From Pholis gunnellus (Eukaryota > Chordata > Actinopteri > Perciformes > Pholidae), in contig OU342826.1 in the NCBI GenBank assembly GCA_910591455.2, positions 11,750,356 to 11,814,355 of the forward strand: a stretch of DNA of 64,000 nt, read 5' to 3'. Under the pieces are notes generated by a model. That model worked only from the letters and a program-made list of their open reading frames with translations. It searched no databases and had not been told where the DNA came from. Positions 62,176 to 64,000 of the stretch are shown here, piece by piece; position 1 is the first letter of the stretch; every line of letters starts with the position of its first letter. A program made the translations under genes and the position numbers.

Positions 62176-62240
<65 letters not shown>
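62005..62240 (+). repeat. Two (GT)n microsatellites
   Basis: GT runs at about 62005-62043 and 62177-62240 flank a 130-bp unique stretch. An A15-type run follows at about 62286-62300. Confidence 0.96.
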
Positions 62241-62750
62241 TTGCCACTCGTTAAGCTTCTACATATGCACCCAGAGACGCAGTGCAAAAAAAAAAAAAAG
62301 TAGGTTGCGCTGTTATTTTGTCTTTCATTCCCCCAGCCTCTCACTTTAGTTGCCTCTCACTCCTTCTTTCCTTTGCTCCCTCAGTGCAGCAGCATGAAAA
62401 ATGAATAAGACAGTGCGGCTCGTTTGATCCTCTCTCACAGCCCGTGCTGTAATTTGAGATGGGCGGCTGAGGGGGGGGGGGGGGGGGGGGCAAAACCACG
62501 AGATCACTTCTAAAAGATGATGCAAATCTAGAAGCGGCGACTGCATCCATCGAGCCCCCCCCGACCCCGTCTCCCTCCACTTTCCTCCTGTAAATGTCCC
62601 GCTGCTGGATTTTCAGCTGGCTTCCTGTGCTTTACCCTCCCTTTAGCCCTCACTCCCTATTTTCTCTCTCCCCTGGGGACAATTTTCCCTGAGATATATA
62701 TACGACGCTCAATACTCATCTACTTTTCTCCTAAATCTCGGCCCCCGCGC

Positions 62751-62793
<43 letters not shown>

Positions 62794-63318
62794 GTGAGTC
62801 CCTTTTAGTGTAGGCAGCAGCAGCCCTCTGACCACAAGGAGAGGACAAATCCCCAGCTCACAAACCCATAATCTTTATAGCTCCCAACAACAATATTTGC
62901 CCTTTGAGGCCAACAGTAGACGCTACAGCTATACGACTCTAAAGTCTAATCCCCATATTTGGTTGCGCAGCTTCAATTGATAGCTTAATCCAGTAGCTAA
63001 ATAATTACATTCTAAATCAGTCAATCTAACCTTGGACCCTCAGTCTGAGGGACGGCAGCCACACCGGCACAGTCCAAAACACCAAAATGACACCACCAAA
63101 GTGGTGCTGGACCGTGTCTGCCGGCTGCTCTGAGGCTCTGCAATTAATTACAGCGGCCAGTAATAATAATTAGGCCCGGCCACCAGCGAGCGAGCGTTCG
63201 GCGAGCAGAATGTGGGAAACTGGCGGTTGATCTGGTGTCTGTCTACAGCCTCTGAGCCCTGTGGGCGCTGCCATGCCACGCTAGCACCTGCTCTCAAACT
63301 AACAGCTAACAGCTTCCA

Positions 63319-63355
<37 letters not shown>

Positions 63356-63513
63356 GGAAAAGGGAGCATGATGACACAGGCTGTTAGGAAAGGGAGGGAA
63401 GAGGGGAACAGAGTGCTCTGACAGGGTGGTTGATTCACAACAATACGCCGGCGTCAGACACTCGCCTCTCGGGCTCACTGAACTGCGAGAGCCGCGATTC
63501 ATCTGCTTTAATT

Positions 63514-63538
63514 CGCCGGAGCTGCCACGGCTCCGGCG
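63514..63538. other. Perfect GC-rich hairpin
   Basis: CGCCGGAGC and GCTCCGGCG form a perfect 9-bp stem around a 7-base loop. It sits in a CpG-rich patch (63440-63570) that also holds AACATGGCGCTC. No U-run follows, so it is not a terminator-like signal. Confidence 0.6.
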
Positions 63539-64000
63539 AGCGGGAAACATGGCGCTCCCTCGCGTGCGAACAGGTGTGTGAACAAACAGTGCACACACAC
63601 ACACACACACACACGAGGGCCGTAACGTGGCCTAAACAAGCGCACAATGGCGCACATGTTTCGGGAAAGCGGTTTTATTGTTCACGCGCTCTTCTGGTAT
63701 ACAATGTGATCTCAGCGTGCTGTGTTCTCACACGGATGTAGACCTGGGAACGTGTGCCCTGCTGCACTAAACACTCACATGCATAATGAGCGCACACAAT
63801 GCATTAAAAATGAGCATTCAAGCTGCTAATGCCGGCACACTGGCTCCATGCGGAGTACTGAAGGGGCAGAGACCGCTGTGGTGCTGAGAGTGCACTGGAA
63901 CGTCTTAAAGTGTGTGGAACAACTGTTTGATGTGCATATTATTGAGATTATAAACAATTTATTTGAGACTAAGAATGTGTGCGTTCATGCACATGGGCTC

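Larger units (their letters stand above)
58371..64000. other. Non-coding, microsatellite-dense
   Basis: C17 (58670), GT (58762-58797), C16+CA (59758-59791), G15 (60567), GT (61335-61360, 61631-61651), CT (61721-61804), G14 (61950), GT (62005-62240), G20 (62471), GT (62752-62791, 63321-63354) and CA (63591-63614). A homeodomain-type block CAATTAATTACAG...TAATAATAATTAGG lies at 63141-63174. No gene was recognised. Confidence 0.5.

Noticed and set aside
61626..62344. Frames rich in Arg-Glu, Leu-Ser or His-Thr
   Set aside because: They are translations of the CT and GT microsatellites.

Overview
This window is nuclear DNA from a vertebrate, very probably a teleost (percomorph-like) fish. The signs are long CA/GT microsatellites, hAT-type and foldback non-autonomous DNA transposons, a Ty3/gypsy LTR retrotransposon of fish type, and one exon of a vertebrate synaptic adhesion gene. 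Coding density is very low. Almost all open frames in the window are read-throughs of simple or tandem repeats.

Layout. Positions 1-27.6 kb are non-coding: microsatellites, a 27-bp minisatellite (2659-3095), a 21/27-bp minisatellite whose every unit carries a TATA-box-like octamer (13467-14595), several transposon remnants (about 10.19, 14.9-15.8, 22.0-23.1 and 26.5-27.1 kb) and a 14/14 match to the CTCF core at 10259-10272. Positions 27635-35494 hold a complete Ty3/gypsy retrotransposon on the minus strand. It has two 702-bp LTRs that look identical, a 4-bp target duplication, an 18-nt tRNA-Pro-type primer binding site, gag, a -1 frameshift site, and pol in the order PR-RT-RNase H-IN. It appears intact and very young. 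Positions 35.5-49.1 kb are non-coding with a foldback element (39.2-39.7 kb) and a common fish dispersed repeat (about 36.9-37.1 kb).

The only host protein-coding exon recognised is at 49111-49618 on the minus strand. It is the first coding exon of a neuroligin, best fit nlgn2, with a strong Kozak start, a signal peptide, the start of the cholinesterase-like domain and a consensus GTGAGT donor. No later neuroligin exon was found, so the left 49 kb is probably all or part of one very large intron. The retrotransposon would then lie inside it in the same orientation as the gene. From 49.6 to 64 kb the sequence is the upstream or 5'UTR-intron side. It is rich in microsatellites and contains several unique, homeodomain/POU/FOX-motif-rich stretches that look like candidate enhancers.

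Two window-wide oddities are the large number of long uninterrupted poly(dG:dC) tracts (thirteen of 14-28 bp) and the concentration of Z-DNA-prone CA/GT tracts.
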